A DNA stretch of 64,000 nucleotides. Origin: Actinomadura rudentiformis (GTDB taxonomy: Bacteria > Actinomycetota > Actinomycetes > Streptosporangiales > Streptosporangiaceae). The translations under genes were made by a program, and so were the position numbers. The stretch covers positions 372,001 through 436,000 of the forward strand of contig NZ_WBMT01000003.1 in NCBI RefSeq assembly GCF_008923185.1. Reading direction: 5' to 3'. Below, piece after piece: positions 8,103 to 16,951 of the stretch (its first letter is position 1; each line of letters starts with the position of its first letter). The notes below the pieces were generated by a model. The model did no database searches and was not told where the DNA came from. It saw only the letters and a list, made by a program, of their open reading frames with translations.

Positions 8103-9749
8103 ATGACCCACCTCTCCTACGCCTCCGGCCCGTCCGCCGCGCCGCTGCTCGGCGACACGATCGGTGCCGACCTCGACCGGACGGTCACCGCCCACCCCGA
8201 CCGGGACGCGCTCGTCGACCGGACCACCGCCCGCAGATGGACGTACGCGCAGCTGGCCGAGACCGTGGACGCGGTCGCGCTCGGGTTGCTGGACCTCGGC
8301 GTCGGCAAGGGCGACCGTGTCGGCATCTGGGCGCCGAACTGCGCGGAATGGGTGTTCGTGCAGTATGCGACGGCCAAGCTCGGCGCGATCCTGGTCAACA
8401 TCAACCCGGCCTACCGCGTGCACGAGCTGGAGTTCGTGCTCAACCAGGCCGGGATCCGCACGCTCGTCGCCACCCCCTCGTTCAAGACGTCCGACTACGC
8501 GGCGATGATCGACGAGGTGCGGCCGAAGTGCGACGACCTGCGGGACGTCCTGCTCATCGGCCAGAACTCATGGACGGCGGTGCTCGACGCGGGCGCGGGC
8601 GGCGACCGGGCCAGGCTCGCGGAGATCGGGCGCACGCTGAGCGCCGACGATCCGATCAACATCCAGTACACCAGCGGGACGACCGGGTTCCCCAAGGGCG
8701 CCACGCTCTCGCACCACAACATCCTCAACAACGGTTTCTTCGTCGGCGAGCTGTGCGGCTACGACGAGGAGGACCGGATCTGCGTGCCGGTGCCCTTCTA
8801 CCACTGCTTCGGCATGGTCATGGGCAACCTGGCGGCCACCAGCCACGGCGCGTGCATCGTCATCCCGGCGCCCGCGTTCGACGCGGCGGCCACCCTCGAA
8901 GCGGTCGCCGTCGAGCAGTGCACCTCGCTCTACGGCGTGCCGACGATGTTCATCGCCGAGCTGAACGAGCCGTCGTTCGACTCCCATGACCTCTCCTCGC
9001 TCCGGACCGGCATCATGGCGGGCTCCCCGTGCCCGGTCGAGGTGATGAAGCAGGTCATCGAGCGGATGGGGATGGAGGAGGTGACGATCTGCTACGGCAT
9101 GACCGAGACCTCGCCGGTGTCCACCCAGACCCGCGCCGACGACTCGCTTGACCGCCGCGTGTCCACGGTCGGCACCGTCCACCCGCACCTGGAGATCAAG
9201 ATCGTCGACCCGGAGACCGGGGTGACGGTGCCGCGCGGCACGCCCGGCGAGTTCTGCACCCGCGGCTACTCGGTGATGCTCGGGTACTGGCGCGAGCCGG
9301 AGAAGACGGTCGAGGCGATCGACCAGGCACGCTGGATGCACACCGGCGACCTCGCGGTCATGGACGAGCACGGCTACGTCAACATCACCGGGCGGATCAA
9401 GGACATGGTGATCCGCGGCGGCGAGAACATCTATCCGCGGGAGATCGAGGAGTTCCTCTACACCCATCCCGACATCCTCGACGCGCAGGTGATCGGCGTC
9501 CCCGACCACAAGTACGGCGAGGAGCTCATGGCCTGGGTGCGGCTGCGCCCGGGTGCCGAGCCGCTCACCGCCGAGGCCCTCCGCGCGTTCTGCTCCGGAC
9601 GTCTCGCGCACTACAAGATCCCGCGCTACGTCCACGTGGTGGACGAGTTCCCGATGACCGTCACCGGCAAGATCCGGAAGGTGCAGATGCGGGCGGAGTC
9701 GATCGACATCCTCGGCCTGTCCGAGATCGCCTCGACCAGTCATGCCTGA
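8103..9749 (+). CDS. FadD-type acyl-CoA synthetase
   Basis: The protein has 548 residues with all adenylate-forming motifs: [20 protein letters not shown] (about 188-207), YGMTETSP (about 331), [34 protein letters not shown] and the catalytic lysine in [11 protein letters not shown]. The order and spacing fit long-chain or FadD35-like fatty acid-CoA ligases. I take ATG 8103, which has GAGGAG upstream; longer in-frame starts run back into the previous gene. Together with the preceding ligase and the downstream GAF-LuxR regulator it forms a likely fatty-acid activation unit. Confidence 0.92.
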   Translation: MTHLSYASGPSAAPLLGDTIGADLDRTVTAHPDRDALVDRTTARRWTYAQLAETVDAVALGLLDLGVGKGDRVGIWAPNCAEWVFVQYATAKLGAILVNINPAYRVHELEFVLNQAGIRTLVATPSFKTSDYAAMIDEVRPKCDDLRDVLLIGQNSWTAVLDAGAGGDRARLAEIGRTLSADDPINIQYTSGTTGFPKGATLSHHNILNNGFFVGELCGYDEEDRICVPVPFYHCFGMVMGNLAATSHGACIVIPAPAFDAAATLEAVAVEQCTSLYGVPTMFIAELNEPSFDSHDLSSLRTGIMAGSPCPVEVMKQVIERMGMEEVTICYGMTETSPVSTQTRADDSLDRRVSTVGTVHPHLEIKIVDPETGVTVPRGTPGEFCTRGYSVMLGYWREPEKTVEAIDQARWMHTGDLAVMDEHGYVNITGRIKDMVIRGGENIYPREIEEFLYTHPDILDAQVIGVPDHKYGEELMAWVRLRPGAEPLTAEALRAFCSGRLAHYKIPRYVHVVDEFPMTVTGKIRKVQMRAESIDILGLSEIASTSHA

Positions 9750-9804
9750 CGGACGGGCGGCACGAACGGACGGCACGGACTGGTGAAGCGGAGCTCTGGG
9801 AGGC

Positions 9805-10698
9805 ATGCTGACATGCATGGGAGACGACGCCGGAGCGGTGCGTTCCGCGGTGCTGTCACTCCACCGGACCACAGGGCTCCCGGTGGTCTTCGGCGGTGCG
9901 CTGGCCGGGCAGGAAAGGCTCCGCATCACCGAGATGGTGGGCAACACGACCGATTCCCTGTCCGGGCTCGTGGTCAGGCAGGGCAGCGGGCTGGGCGGCA
10001 AGGCGATGGCCCTGGGCCGTCCGGTCTGGGTCAGCGACTATCCGCACGCAGCGACGATCAGCCACGACTACGACGCCCCGGTGTCGCGGGAGGGGCTGCT
10101 GTCGGTGGTGGCGGTGCCGGTCGTGGTGCGGCGCCGGGTGCGCGGCGTGCTGTACGGGGCGTTGCGCGAGCCGCTGTCGCTCGCCGACCGGGTGATCGCG
10201 ACCGCGGTCGAGACCGTGCGCGACCTCGAACAGGACCTGGCCGTGCGTGACGAGGCGGACGAGGCCCTTGCCCGTCTCCAGCATCCGGGTGCCGGTGGCG
10301 GTGACCCCTCCGGTGCCGCCTCCGCCGCGCGCTGGGAGGAGGTCCGCGCCGTCCACGCCGAACTGCGCGGGCTCGCAGAGCAGGTCGCCGACCCGGAGGT
10401 GAAGGCGCGGCTGCTCCAAGCGTCCACCCGGCTGGCCATCGCGAACCAGGACGACGACGGCATGGAGGGACGGCCGGTCAGGTGCGACGTGCCACCGCCC
10501 GGTCCGGCCTTGTCGCCGCGCGAGGTGGACGTCCTGTCGTACGTGGCGATCGGCTGCACGAACGCCGAGGCCGCGCAGCGCCTGGGGCTGCTCCCCGAGA
10601 CGGTGAAGAGCTATCTGCGGTCGGCCATGCGCAAGCTCGGCAGCCACACCCGGCTGGAGGCCGTCACCGCCGCACGCCGGGCAGGCCTCCTGCCCTGA
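9805..10698 (+). CDS. GAF domain plus LuxR-type HTH regulator
   Basis: The protein has 297 residues (or 293 from ATG 9817; GGGAGG is one base from the first ATG and 13 from the second). Residues about 15-150 form a GAF-like sensor (GLPVVFGGAL, GNTTDSLSGLVVRQGSGLGGKAM, VAVPVVVRRRVRGVLYGAL). A linker helix follows, then a LuxR-type HTH at about 230-295 (LSPREVDVLSYVAIGCTNAEAAQRLG). It lies 55 bp after two acyl-CoA synthetase genes on the same strand. Relatives sit beside acyl-CoA ligase genes, so control of those genes by a small ligand is a fair inference. Confidence 0.85.
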   Translation: MLTCMGDDAGAVRSAVLSLHRTTGLPVVFGGALAGQERLRITEMVGNTTDSLSGLVVRQGSGLGGKAMALGRPVWVSDYPHAATISHDYDAPVSREGLLSVVAVPVVVRRRVRGVLYGALREPLSLADRVIATAVETVRDLEQDLAVRDEADEALARLQHPGAGGGDPSGAASAARWEEVRAVHAELRGLAEQVADPEVKARLLQASTRLAIANQDDDGMEGRPVRCDVPPPGPALSPREVDVLSYVAIGCTNAEAAQRLGLLPETVKSYLRSAMRKLGSHTRLEAVTAARRAGLLP

Positions 10699-10907
10699 CC
10701 GGAAGGGCGGGGGCGGGAGAACCGATCAGCCCGGCGACGGGGTCAGCGACGCGTGGTGTCCGGACGCTCAGCAGCGCGGCCCCCGTGGCGCCCTGCGAAG
10801 CGGAGTGGTCACCACGAGCCCGCTGCGCCGGGCCATGATCGTTCGAGCCGTCCGGGCTACTCCGCGAATCATGGACGGCCGCCCCCGATGCGAAGACGTT
10901 AACACCT

Positions 10908-10929
10908 TCACGAACACATGTGTTCGTGA
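10908..10929. promoter_or_regulatory. Perfect 22-bp palindrome, likely TetR operator
   Basis: TCACGAACACA at 10908-10918 is followed directly by its exact reverse complement at 10919-10929. It ends 52 bp before the GTG start of the downstream TetR gene and lies in the only promoter region of that gene, as expected for an autoregulatory operator. Confidence 0.8.
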
Positions 10930-10981
10930 CGTACGAGATTGTTCTCTGTCGTCCCGGCCGACCGGTTGGTAACTTTGTCAC

Positions 10982-11617
10982 GTGGATTCCCCGGGCTACG
11001 AGGCACTGCCGAGGGGACGCCATCACCTCACTCGTGAGCAGGTCGTCGCCTCCCAGCGCGAACGCCTGCTCCAGGGCATCACGGAGGTCGTCGCCGAGAA
11101 GGGCTACCTCCGCACGTCGGTGGCCGACGTGATCAAGCGCGCCCGGGTCTCCAGGGAGACCTTCTACGAACACTTCGCGGACAAGCAGGCGTGCTTCCTG
11201 ACGGCGTTCGAAGAGGGCGCCGAGCTGCTCCTGGCGATGGTCGAGAAGGCCGCGGGCCCGGAGGGCGATCCAGCCCTGACACGGCTCGAACGCACTCTCG
11301 CCGCCTATCTGGAAGGGCTCGCGGACGATCCCGCGGGAGCACGGACGTTCCTGCTGGAGGTCTACGCCGTCGGCCCCGCCGCGGCGGCGCGCCGGTTCCA
11401 GATTCAGCAGCGCTTCGTCGCGCTCATCAACGGCCTGCTGCGCGAAGACGATCGGTGGCTGCGGCTGCCGGATCCCGAGTTCGCCTCTCGCATCGTCGTG
11501 GGCGGCGTCGCCGCGCTGGTCACCGGCAAGGTCGCCGAGGGCGACCATGGCGGCCTCCCCGCCCTCGCCGAGCCGATCATGGCTCACGTCCGCAGCCTCA
11601 TCGATCCCGCCGGCTGA
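10982..11617 (+). CDS. TetR family transcriptional regulator
   Basis: The protein has 211 residues. The HTH at about 25-70 reads ITEVVAEKGYLRTSVADVIKRARVSRETFYEHFADKQACF, a textbook TetR head. The C-terminal part is helical and Ala/Leu-rich, with no known ligand signature. The GTG start at 10982 has no obvious ribosome-binding site, while a TAACTT element lies 6 bases upstream, so the message may be leaderless. A perfect 22-bp palindrome upstream is its probable operator. No neighbour is divergent, so its target beyond itself is unknown. Confidence 0.9.
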   Translation: MDSPGYEALPRGRHHLTREQVVASQRERLLQGITEVVAEKGYLRTSVADVIKRARVSRETFYEHFADKQACFLTAFEEGAELLLAMVEKAAGPEGDPALTRLERTLAAYLEGLADDPAGARTFLLEVYAVGPAAAARRFQIQQRFVALINGLLREDDRWLRLPDPEFASRIVVGGVAALVTGKVAEGDHGGLPALAEPIMAHVRSLIDPAG

Positions 11618-11634
11618 CCGGCCCCGGCCATGGC

Positions 11635-11685
11635 GTTGTCAGGGTGCCCCTGACGTCCTTAGTGTGTCAGGGACATCCTGACAAC
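11635..11685. promoter_or_regulatory. Paired palindromes upstream of zinc-finger gene
   Basis: Two interrupted palindromes occur in tandem: GTCAGGG-N3-CCCTGAC (11638-11654) and GTCAGG-N5-CCTGAC (11666-11682). The outer ends GTTGTCAGG (11635) and CCTGACAAC (ending 11685) also pair, so the whole block can fold on itself. It ends at the ribosome-binding site GGGAG of the next gene. This looks like a double operator. Confidence 0.65.
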
Positions 11686-11696
11686 GGGAGCCCGAG

Positions 11697-12053
11697 ATGC
11701 CCGACGATCCCCTGCAATGCTCGTTCTGCGGCAAGTGGAGCTTCGAGGTCGCCAAGCTGGTCGCCGGCCCCGGCGTCTACATCTGCGATGAGTGCGTCGA
11801 CCTCGCCGACTCGATCGTCGAGGAGTACCGCGGCACGTCGTTCAACCCGCAGCTCCCCCTCTGGGGTGAGCTCACCGACGAGCAGATGCTCGCTCAGATT
11901 CCCCGGATCTCCGCCGCGGCGGACCAGGTCGAGGCCAACCTGCGCTCCTGGGTCCAGGAGCTGCGCCGCCGCGGCGTCACCTGGGCGAAGATCGGAGAGG
12001 CCCTGGGCGTGACCAGGCAGTCGGCCTGGGAACGTTTCTCCGGCGAGAAGTAG
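11697..12053 (+). CDS. ClpX-type C4 zinc finger protein with C-terminal HTH
   Basis: The protein has 118 residues. CSFC at 8-11 and CDEC about 20 residues later, with the intervening [20 protein letters not shown], match the zinc-binding N-terminal domain of ClpX. There is no AAA+ domain. The C-terminal 40 residues ([26 protein letters not shown]) are a helix-turn-helix of the kind that binds DNA. GGGAG lies six bases before ATG 11697. This fusion occurs widely in actinobacteria without known function; a small DNA-binding regulator that meets a ClpX partner or substrate is my inference. Paired palindromes lie just upstream. Confidence 0.85.
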   Translation: MPDDPLQCSFCGKWSFEVAKLVAGPGVYICDECVDLADSIVEEYRGTSFNPQLPLWGELTDEQMLAQIPRISAAADQVEANLRSWVQELRRRGVTWAKIGEALGVTRQSAWERFSGEK

Positions 12054-12081
12054 GCGTCAGGGCGTCATCCGCGAAACCGCG

Positions 12082-13263
12082 TTAGCGAACATCCACGTAG
12101 TCGGAGCCGCTCGTGGTGCCGAAGTAGCGTGGACCACCCCAGAACGCCACGCGCCATGAGCCGTCCCTCTTGGCCGTGAAGCGCTTGCGGAACTTGCCAT
12201 AGCGGTCGGTGGTCACCGCACCCGCGTACACCCACTTGGCGGAGCCCTTCGCCCGGAAGTAGACGTTGACCCGCTTGCCGGGCAGTCCCTTCCAGCCACC
12301 GTTGAACGCGTACAGCCGGCCGAGCACGGTCAGGGCGCGGCCGCGACGGACGGGTTCCGGGCCGGCGTTGACGCCGGCGAAGCCAGTCCGGGCCACGACC
12401 GCCAGCTTCTGCAGCGATGCCCACGAGCCGTTGAAGACGCTCCAGTTGCCGGTCGGGTAGGGATTGCCGGCGGTCCCAGGGGCGTACTGCCACATGGTGT
12501 GCGTCTTCCATCCAGGCGGGACCGCGCCCGGCGTGGTGTTGTACCTGGCCACCCAGAGCGGGTGCGAGCCGAAGGTGGCATTGGCGCCGGTGCACTTCAC
12601 CCACCAGGCGGTGTTGGTGTAGATCATCGGCCGCCGGCCGGTGCGCTGGAAGTAGCGGTCACTGAACGCGCGGATCCAGTTCACCATCTGCGCCGGCTTG
12701 AGGTTGTAGCAGGTGTCGAGGTTGTTGCTGTACGGGTTGTTCTCAACGTCGAGGACGCCGGGCAGGGTCCAGCCGTCCTGCCGCCATCCGCCGCCGTGGT
12801 TGATGAACCAGTCGGCCTGGACGGCGCCGCTCGACTTGTGCGGCAGCGCGAAGTGATAGGCGCCGCGGAGCAGTTTGGCGTTGCGAGAGCCGTTGTACTG
12901 CGCGGCGAAGTACGGGTTGACGTAGCCCCCGTCAGGCTCGGCCCTGGTGTCGGCGCCCTCGGTCGCCTTGACGAAGGCGAATCGGATCCCGTCCCGGTAG
13001 TGCTTCGCCCAGTCGATGCTCGGGCCCTGGTACGAGGCGACGTCGACGCCGCGGATGCCTGCAGGGGCGGCCTTCGCGGAGTAGCCGCCGCGCGGCGCCG
13101 TGGCGGCCTGCCCTACACCGGCGTATGCGTCGCCGGGACGGAGCCCTGCCGACGCGGAGGGGGGCGGAGACGGGTCGGCGAACGCGGAACCGGAGATCGC
13201 CACGCCGGAAACGGCGGTGGCAGCGGCCAGGCCCACGCGGGCCGGCACAGTCAGACGCTTCAT
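12082..13263 (-). CDS. Secreted GH25 muramidase (lysozyme)
   Basis: The protein has 393 residues. A signal peptide (MKRLTVPARVGLAAATAVSG...SAFA) is followed by a short Pro/Ala linker. The GH25 domain runs from about 75 to 275: RGVDVASYQGPSIDW, FAFVKATEGADT, LLRGAYHFALP, VLDVENN (acidic catalytic pair) and MIYTNTAWW. The C-terminal 100 residues (RRGRALTVLGRLYAFNGGW...SDYVDVR) form a beta-rich domain of the type found in secreted actinobacterial proteins. It should cleave peptidoglycan between MurNAc and GlcNAc outside the cell. ATG 13263 has AGGA upstream. A 14-bp inverted repeat lies in its leader region. Confidence 0.93.
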   Translation of the reverse strand: MKRLTVPARVGLAAATAVSGVAISGSAFADPSPPPSASAGLRPGDAYAGVGQAATAPRGGYSAKAAPAGIRGVDVASYQGPSIDWAKHYRDGIRFAFVKATEGADTRAEPDGGYVNPYFAAQYNGSRNAKLLRGAYHFALPHKSSGAVQADWFINHGGGWRQDGWTLPGVLDVENNPYSNNLDTCYNLKPAQMVNWIRAFSDRYFQRTGRRPMIYTNTAWWVKCTGANATFGSHPLWVARYNTTPGAVPPGWKTHTMWQYAPGTAGNPYPTGNWSVFNGSWASLQKLAVVARTGFAGVNAGPEPVRRGRALTVLGRLYAFNGGWKGLPGKRVNVYFRAKGSAKWVYAGAVTTDRYGKFRKRFTAKRDGSWRVAFWGGPRYFGTTSGSDYVDVR

Positions 13264-13323
13264 TTCTTGGCTTCCTGCTCTTGCTGACGGTCCATCGGGA
13301 TCGCGGGGAGCAGCAGCACAGCA

Positions 13324-13396
13324 CCTCACCTGCATCGTTGTCCACGTACGTATCAATGCACGAGTGATGAGAGATCGGATATCGATGCAGGTGAGG
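13324..13396. repeat. 14-bp perfect inverted repeat upstream of the muramidase gene
   Basis: CCTCACCTGCATCG at 13324-13337 returns as its exact reverse complement at 13383-13396, 45 bases apart. The pair lies 61-133 bases upstream of the muramidase ATG, in its promoter or leader. It could be two operator half-sites or a long RNA stem; it does not fit any riboswitch I know. Confidence 0.55.
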
Positions 13397-13517
13397 GCGA
13401 TGGTCGTTCGGACATACTGGGCCAAACTGTGATCAAGTGGTCCTCCGGGCCCGATCCCGGAGAGCTCTCTCAGATGACCAGGCTGGGCAGGCCCGCCATT
13501 GCGAACTGCGGGTGGAC

Positions 13518-15107
13518 CTAGCGGGTGACTCCGTCCGGTGCGCGGCGCAGCGACCGGCCCGGCAAGGCGCCGGTGTGCCGGCCGTCCCCCATGACCGCGA
13601 CGCCACCGACGAAGACGTAGGGAATGCCCTCCGCCTGCTGGCGGGGCTCCGCGAACGTCGCCGTGTCCCGCACGGAGGCGGGGTCGAACAACACGAGGTC
13701 GGCGTGGTAACCGGGGCGGATCAGGCCGCGGTCCGCGAGCTTGAGCCGTCGCGCCGCCCGCCCGGTCAGGTGCGAGACGCACTCTTCGAGTGACAGCACA
13801 CCGAGTTCGCGGACGTAGTGCCCCAGATAGCGAGGGAACGTCCCCCACGCGCGCGGATGCGGCTTGGCCGGGGCCAGCAGCCCGTCGCTCCCGCCGGTGT
13901 GCGCGGGATGTCGCATGATGGCCTGGACGTTCTCCTCATGCCCGACATGCTGGAGGATCGTGGTCGACAACTCGTCGGCGACGAGCCGTTCGCAGTAGAC
14001 GTCGAACGCGGGCCGACCGGTCACGGCGGCCACCTCGGCCACGGTGCAGCCGATCATCTTCAGGTCCCGGGAGCCCGAGATCTCGATCGTCTCCCACTCC
14101 GACGGGACGCCGTGGCAGCCGTCGGAGCCCTCGACCTCCATCGTGTGGCGGATCCGTTCCCGCGTCTCCGGGTCGGCGAGCCGGGCCAGGGTCGCCGCCG
14201 GGCCGCCTTCGGACGCCCAGCTCGGCAGCAGGGCGGCGAGCGTCGTGGCACCCGGCAGGTAGGGATAGGTGTCGAGGCTGATGTCGCAGCCGTCCGCGAT
14301 GGCCTCGTCCAGGAGCCGCAGGAGCTCAGGAGCGCGGCCGCGGTTGACGCCGAAGTTCATGGTCGCGTGGGCGAGATGCAGCGGGCACCTCGACTCCCGC
14401 GACACCCGCACCATGTCGGCGTAGGCCTCCAGGGCACCCGCGCCATACGAACGATGGTGCGGCGCATAGAAACCACCGAGCGACGCGACGACCCGGCACA
14501 GCTCGATCAGCTCTTCGTCGTCCGCGAACATCCCGGGCACGTAGGTCAGTCCGCTCGACATACCGACCGCGCCCTCGCGCATGCCGGTCGCGACGAGGTC
14601 ACGCTGCCGGTCGAGCTCCGCCGCAGTGGGCGCGCGGTTCTCCCAGCCCATCGCGAGCATCCGCACCGATCCCTGCGGCACGAGGTAGCAGGCGTTGACC
14701 GCGATGCCCTGATCGAGCCGGTCGAGGTACTCGCCGACGCTTCGCCAGTTCCAGTCGAAGCCCGCCGGGTCGCCGTTCCAGCCCGCGATCGTCTGCCGCA
14801 GCGCGGGGAGCGTGCCGTCGTCCACCGGCGCGTACGACATGCCGTCCTGGCCGATGACCTCGCAGGTGACGCCCTGGCTGACCTTGGCGAGGTGATCCGG
14901 CTCCACCAGCAGCGCCAGATCGGAGTGGGCGTGCATGTCGATGAATCCGGGGGCCAGCACGAGCCCCGTCGCGTCGATGATCCGTCCGCCGGCAAGCCCC
15001 AGGCCGATCGCCTCGATGCGCCCGTCCGTCACGGCGACGTCGGCGACGCGGCCGGGCGCGCCCGTGCCGTCCACCACCGTGGCGCCACGTATCACCAGGG
15101 CGGACAT
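13518..15107 (-). CDS. N-acyl-D-amino acid deacylase (amidohydrolase)
   Basis: The protein has 529 residues. The amidohydrolase signature PGFIDMHAHSDLALL (about 55-70) provides the first metal ligands, and VNACYLVPQGSVR, YVPGMFADDEEL, HHRSYG and HLAHATMNFG carry further barrel strands and His ligands. The late segment with DLVLFDPASVRDTATF is the usual end of D-aminoacylases. It removes the acyl group from N-acyl-D-amino acids. Its ATG at 15107 shares a base with the stop of the upstream gene (TGATG), so the two are translationally coupled and act in one D-amino-acid pathway. Confidence 0.9.
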   Translation of the reverse strand: MSALVIRGATVVDGTGAPGRVADVAVTDGRIEAIGLGLAGGRIIDATGLVLAPGFIDMHAHSDLALLVEPDHLAKVSQGVTCEVIGQDGMSYAPVDDGTLPALRQTIAGWNGDPAGFDWNWRSVGEYLDRLDQGIAVNACYLVPQGSVRMLAMGWENRAPTAAELDRQRDLVATGMREGAVGMSSGLTYVPGMFADDEELIELCRVVASLGGFYAPHHRSYGAGALEAYADMVRVSRESRCPLHLAHATMNFGVNRGRAPELLRLLDEAIADGCDISLDTYPYLPGATTLAALLPSWASEGGPAATLARLADPETRERIRHTMEVEGSDGCHGVPSEWETIEISGSRDLKMIGCTVAEVAAVTGRPAFDVYCERLVADELSTTILQHVGHEENVQAIMRHPAHTGGSDGLLAPAKPHPRAWGTFPRYLGHYVRELGVLSLEECVSHLTGRAARRLKLADRGLIRPGYHADLVLFDPASVRDTATFAEPRQQAEGIPYVFVGGVAVMGDGRHTGALPGRSLRRAPDGVTR

Positions 15108-16360
15108 CAGAACCAGGTCCGGATCAGATCGACCACGACGGGCTGTTCGGCGCCCGCGTCGTCGACGACCGGAAGCAACGTCCATTTGTCGATCGCGGTG
15201 CACGGATGGGACAGGCCGAGCCTGACCACGTCGCCCACTTCGACGTCACCGCCTTCGAGGAACGTGTGCTGGTCGTTCATGGCGGTGACGCGGGCGCCCG
15301 CGAGCCGCTCCGGCCCGGCGCCGCGGACCAGCTGGGGTTTGGGCATGCCCTCGTCGAACGGCAGGTCGCGCTTGCCGGTGTCGAGGAGGGCGAGTGCGGG
15401 CTCCGGCCGTGAGACGACCCTGCCCCAGCCGTGCATGGCGGAGCGGAGCCGTTCCTCCGCCGCACCGCGCGCGAAGGGCGAGATCCGCCGGTAGAAGCCG
15501 TCGTCGTGAATGACGTAGGCGCCCGACCGCAGCACCACCTGGCAACCGTCCAGGCCGGTCAGCACCTCGGTGACCTGGTCGAAGAAGGAACTGCCGCCCG
15601 CTGTCACGATCGGCTCGTCCGTCTCGTACTCCAGCCGCCCGTGCAGATCGGCCAGCCTGCGGAGGTACGCGTCCACCGCGGCGCGTCCCGCCTCTGACGC
15701 GTCGTGCGCCAGCGCGCCCTCGTATCCGCCGAGCCCTGCCAGCCTCAAGGCAGGGGCCTTGCGGACCGCCTCGGCGACCGCCAGCGCCGTCCCCTCGTCA
15801 CGGGCGCCCGTACGACCGTGCGGGCCACCGAGCTCGACGCAGACATGGACAGCACGTTGGACGCGTGCGGCCCGCAGCGCCTCATCCATCAGCTCGACCG
15901 TGCGAGGTGAGTCGACCCAGGAGACGAACGTGAAGTCCGGGTCTGTGTCCAGCTCACCCCCGATCCATGCCAGCCCCGCAGGGTCGACGAGCGCGTTGGC
16001 CAGGAGCAGCCGCTGCACGCCGAACGCGCGGGCGACGCGCAGTTGCGGCAGGTTGGCGAGGGTGATGCCCCAGGCCCCGGCGTCGAGCTGCCGCCGCCAC
16101 AGCTCTGGCGCCATCGTCGTCTTACCGTGCGGAGCGAGGCGCACGCCCGCCCGCTCGGACCAGCCGGCCATCAGCCGCAGATTGTGATCGAGGGCCCCGG
16201 CATCGAGCGTGAGCAACGGGGTACCGAAGTCGTCGAGGGTGGGCCGACCACGGAGATACTCCTCGACCGTCGAGCCATGGGCGGCGGCCGGAATCGCCTT
16301 GAACCGCCAGTCGAGATGCTCGGTGCGCTGCGCGTCGACGGCGGCGCTGTCGATACCCAT
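15107..16360 (-). CDS. PLP-dependent D-amino acid deaminase/D-threonine aldolase-like enzyme
   Basis: The protein has 417 residues of the fold-type III PLP family (alanine racemase barrel). TPLLTLDAGALDHNLRLM and RLAPHGKTTMAPELWRRQ hold the PLP lysine (HGKT). The C-terminal domain, with MNDQHTFLEGGDVEVGDVV and LGLSHPCTAIDKW, has the His...Cys pair that binds zinc in D-serine dehydratase-like enzymes. It probably aldol-cleaves or deaminates a D-hydroxy-amino acid. AGGAGG precedes ATG 16360. It is coupled to the N-acyl-D-amino acid deacylase behind it and lies opposite a RidA gene, which would remove the reactive imine it may release. Confidence 0.87.
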   Translation of the reverse strand: MGIDSAAVDAQRTEHLDWRFKAIPAAAHGSTVEEYLRGRPTLDDFGTPLLTLDAGALDHNLRLMAGWSERAGVRLAPHGKTTMAPELWRRQLDAGAWGITLANLPQLRVARAFGVQRLLLANALVDPAGLAWIGGELDTDPDFTFVSWVDSPRTVELMDEALRAARVQRAVHVCVELGGPHGRTGARDEGTALAVAEAVRKAPALRLAGLGGYEGALAHDASEAGRAAVDAYLRRLADLHGRLEYETDEPIVTAGGSSFFDQVTEVLTGLDGCQVVLRSGAYVIHDDGFYRRISPFARGAAEERLRSAMHGWGRVVSRPEPALALLDTGKRDLPFDEGMPKPQLVRGAGPERLAGARVTAMNDQHTFLEGGDVEVGDVVRLGLSHPCTAIDKWTLLPVVDDAGAEQPVVVDLIRTWF

Positions 16361-16372
16361 ACCGACCTCCTC

Positions 16373-16391
16373 TGTTGCACATGATGCAACA
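16373..16391. promoter_or_regulatory. Interrupted palindrome TGTTGCA-N5-TGCAACA
   Basis: The seven-base arms are perfect inverted copies. The site lies 13 bases upstream of the deaminase-like gene, over its probable promoter, and just before the IclR remnant on the other strand. It is a good candidate for the binding site of the regulator whose broken gene lies next to it. Confidence 0.65.
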
Positions 16392-16397
16392 TTCACT

Positions 16398-16550
16398 ATG
16401 TGCTGCTGCGAGGGCCGGGTGCTCGCGGCCACTTCGATCTCGGTGCCTGACGTCGTGTTGAATCGTGATCAGGTGCTGGAGTTGTTGCCGGAGTTGCTCG
16501 CCACGACCCGGGCCATCTCCGCCGACTGCGGATACGAGGAGAGAGTGTGA
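16398..16550 (+). pseudogene. 3' remnant of an IclR family regulator gene
   Basis: An open frame of 50 codons ends with LNRDQVLELLPELLATTRA-ISADCGY. This matches the last helix of IclR-family regulators (typically ELLP.LL..AR.IS..LGY). The HTH and most of the effector domain are missing, and upstream codons do not read as an IclR protein. Its TGA overlaps the GTG start of ridA by four bases (GTGA), a relic of a coupled operon. I am fairly but not fully sure of the family, because only about 35 residues are informative. Confidence 0.5.
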
Positions 16551-16951
16551 GCGACAAGACCGCCATCAAGACCGACGCCGCCCCCGCGCCACTGCCGGTG
16601 TTCTCGCAGGGCGTTCGCAAGGGGCCGCTGCTCCAGGTGTCGGGCCAGGGCTCGATGGAGCCGGGCACCGGCGCGTTCGTGCACGAGGGCGACGTGAAGG
16701 CGCAGACGCGGCGCACGCTGGAGAACGTCCGGGCGATCCTGGAGGCGGGCGGCGCGAGCGTCGAGGACGTGCTGATGTTCCGCTGCTACCTGACCAAGCG
16801 CGAGGACTTCGGGCCGATGAACGAGGCGTACGAGGAGTTCGTCCAGGAGCACTGCCCCAGCGGCGTGCTGCCCTCCCGCACCACCGTCTTCGTCGATCTG
16901 CCGCTCCCGCAGATGCTCGTGGAGATCGACGCCCTCGCCGCCGTGGACTAG
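16547..16951 (+). CDS. RidA family enamine/imine deaminase
   Basis: The protein has 134 residues with the RidA core: FSQGVRKGPLLQVSGQGSMEP, QTRRTLENVRAILEAGGASVEDVLMFRCYLT and the conserved end LPSRTTVFVDLPLPQMLVEIDALA, where the Arg binds substrate. These trimeric proteins hydrolyse reactive enamines and imines from PLP enzymes to keto acids and ammonia. It starts at GTG 16547 with GAGGAGA upstream. Its position opposite a PLP-dependent D-amino-acid enzyme and a D-aminoacylase fits that role. Its end overlaps the convergent fetB-like gene by three bases. Confidence 0.92.
   Translation: MSDKTAIKTDAAPAPLPVFSQGVRKGPLLQVSGQGSMEPGTGAFVHEGDVKAQTRRTLENVRAILEAGGASVEDVLMFRCYLTKREDFGPMNEAYEEFVQEHCPSGVLPSRTTVFVDLPLPQMLVEIDALAAVD

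Noticed and set aside
10664..11587. A 307-codon frame on the - strand over the TetR gene
   Set aside because: It is antisense to a complete TetR protein with canonical HTH; the composition is that of a shadow frame.
13264..13340. c-di-AMP (ydaO-type) riboswitch before the muramidase gene
   Set aside because: The conserved loops of that class are not visible in the leader on the - strand; only a simple inverted repeat is present.
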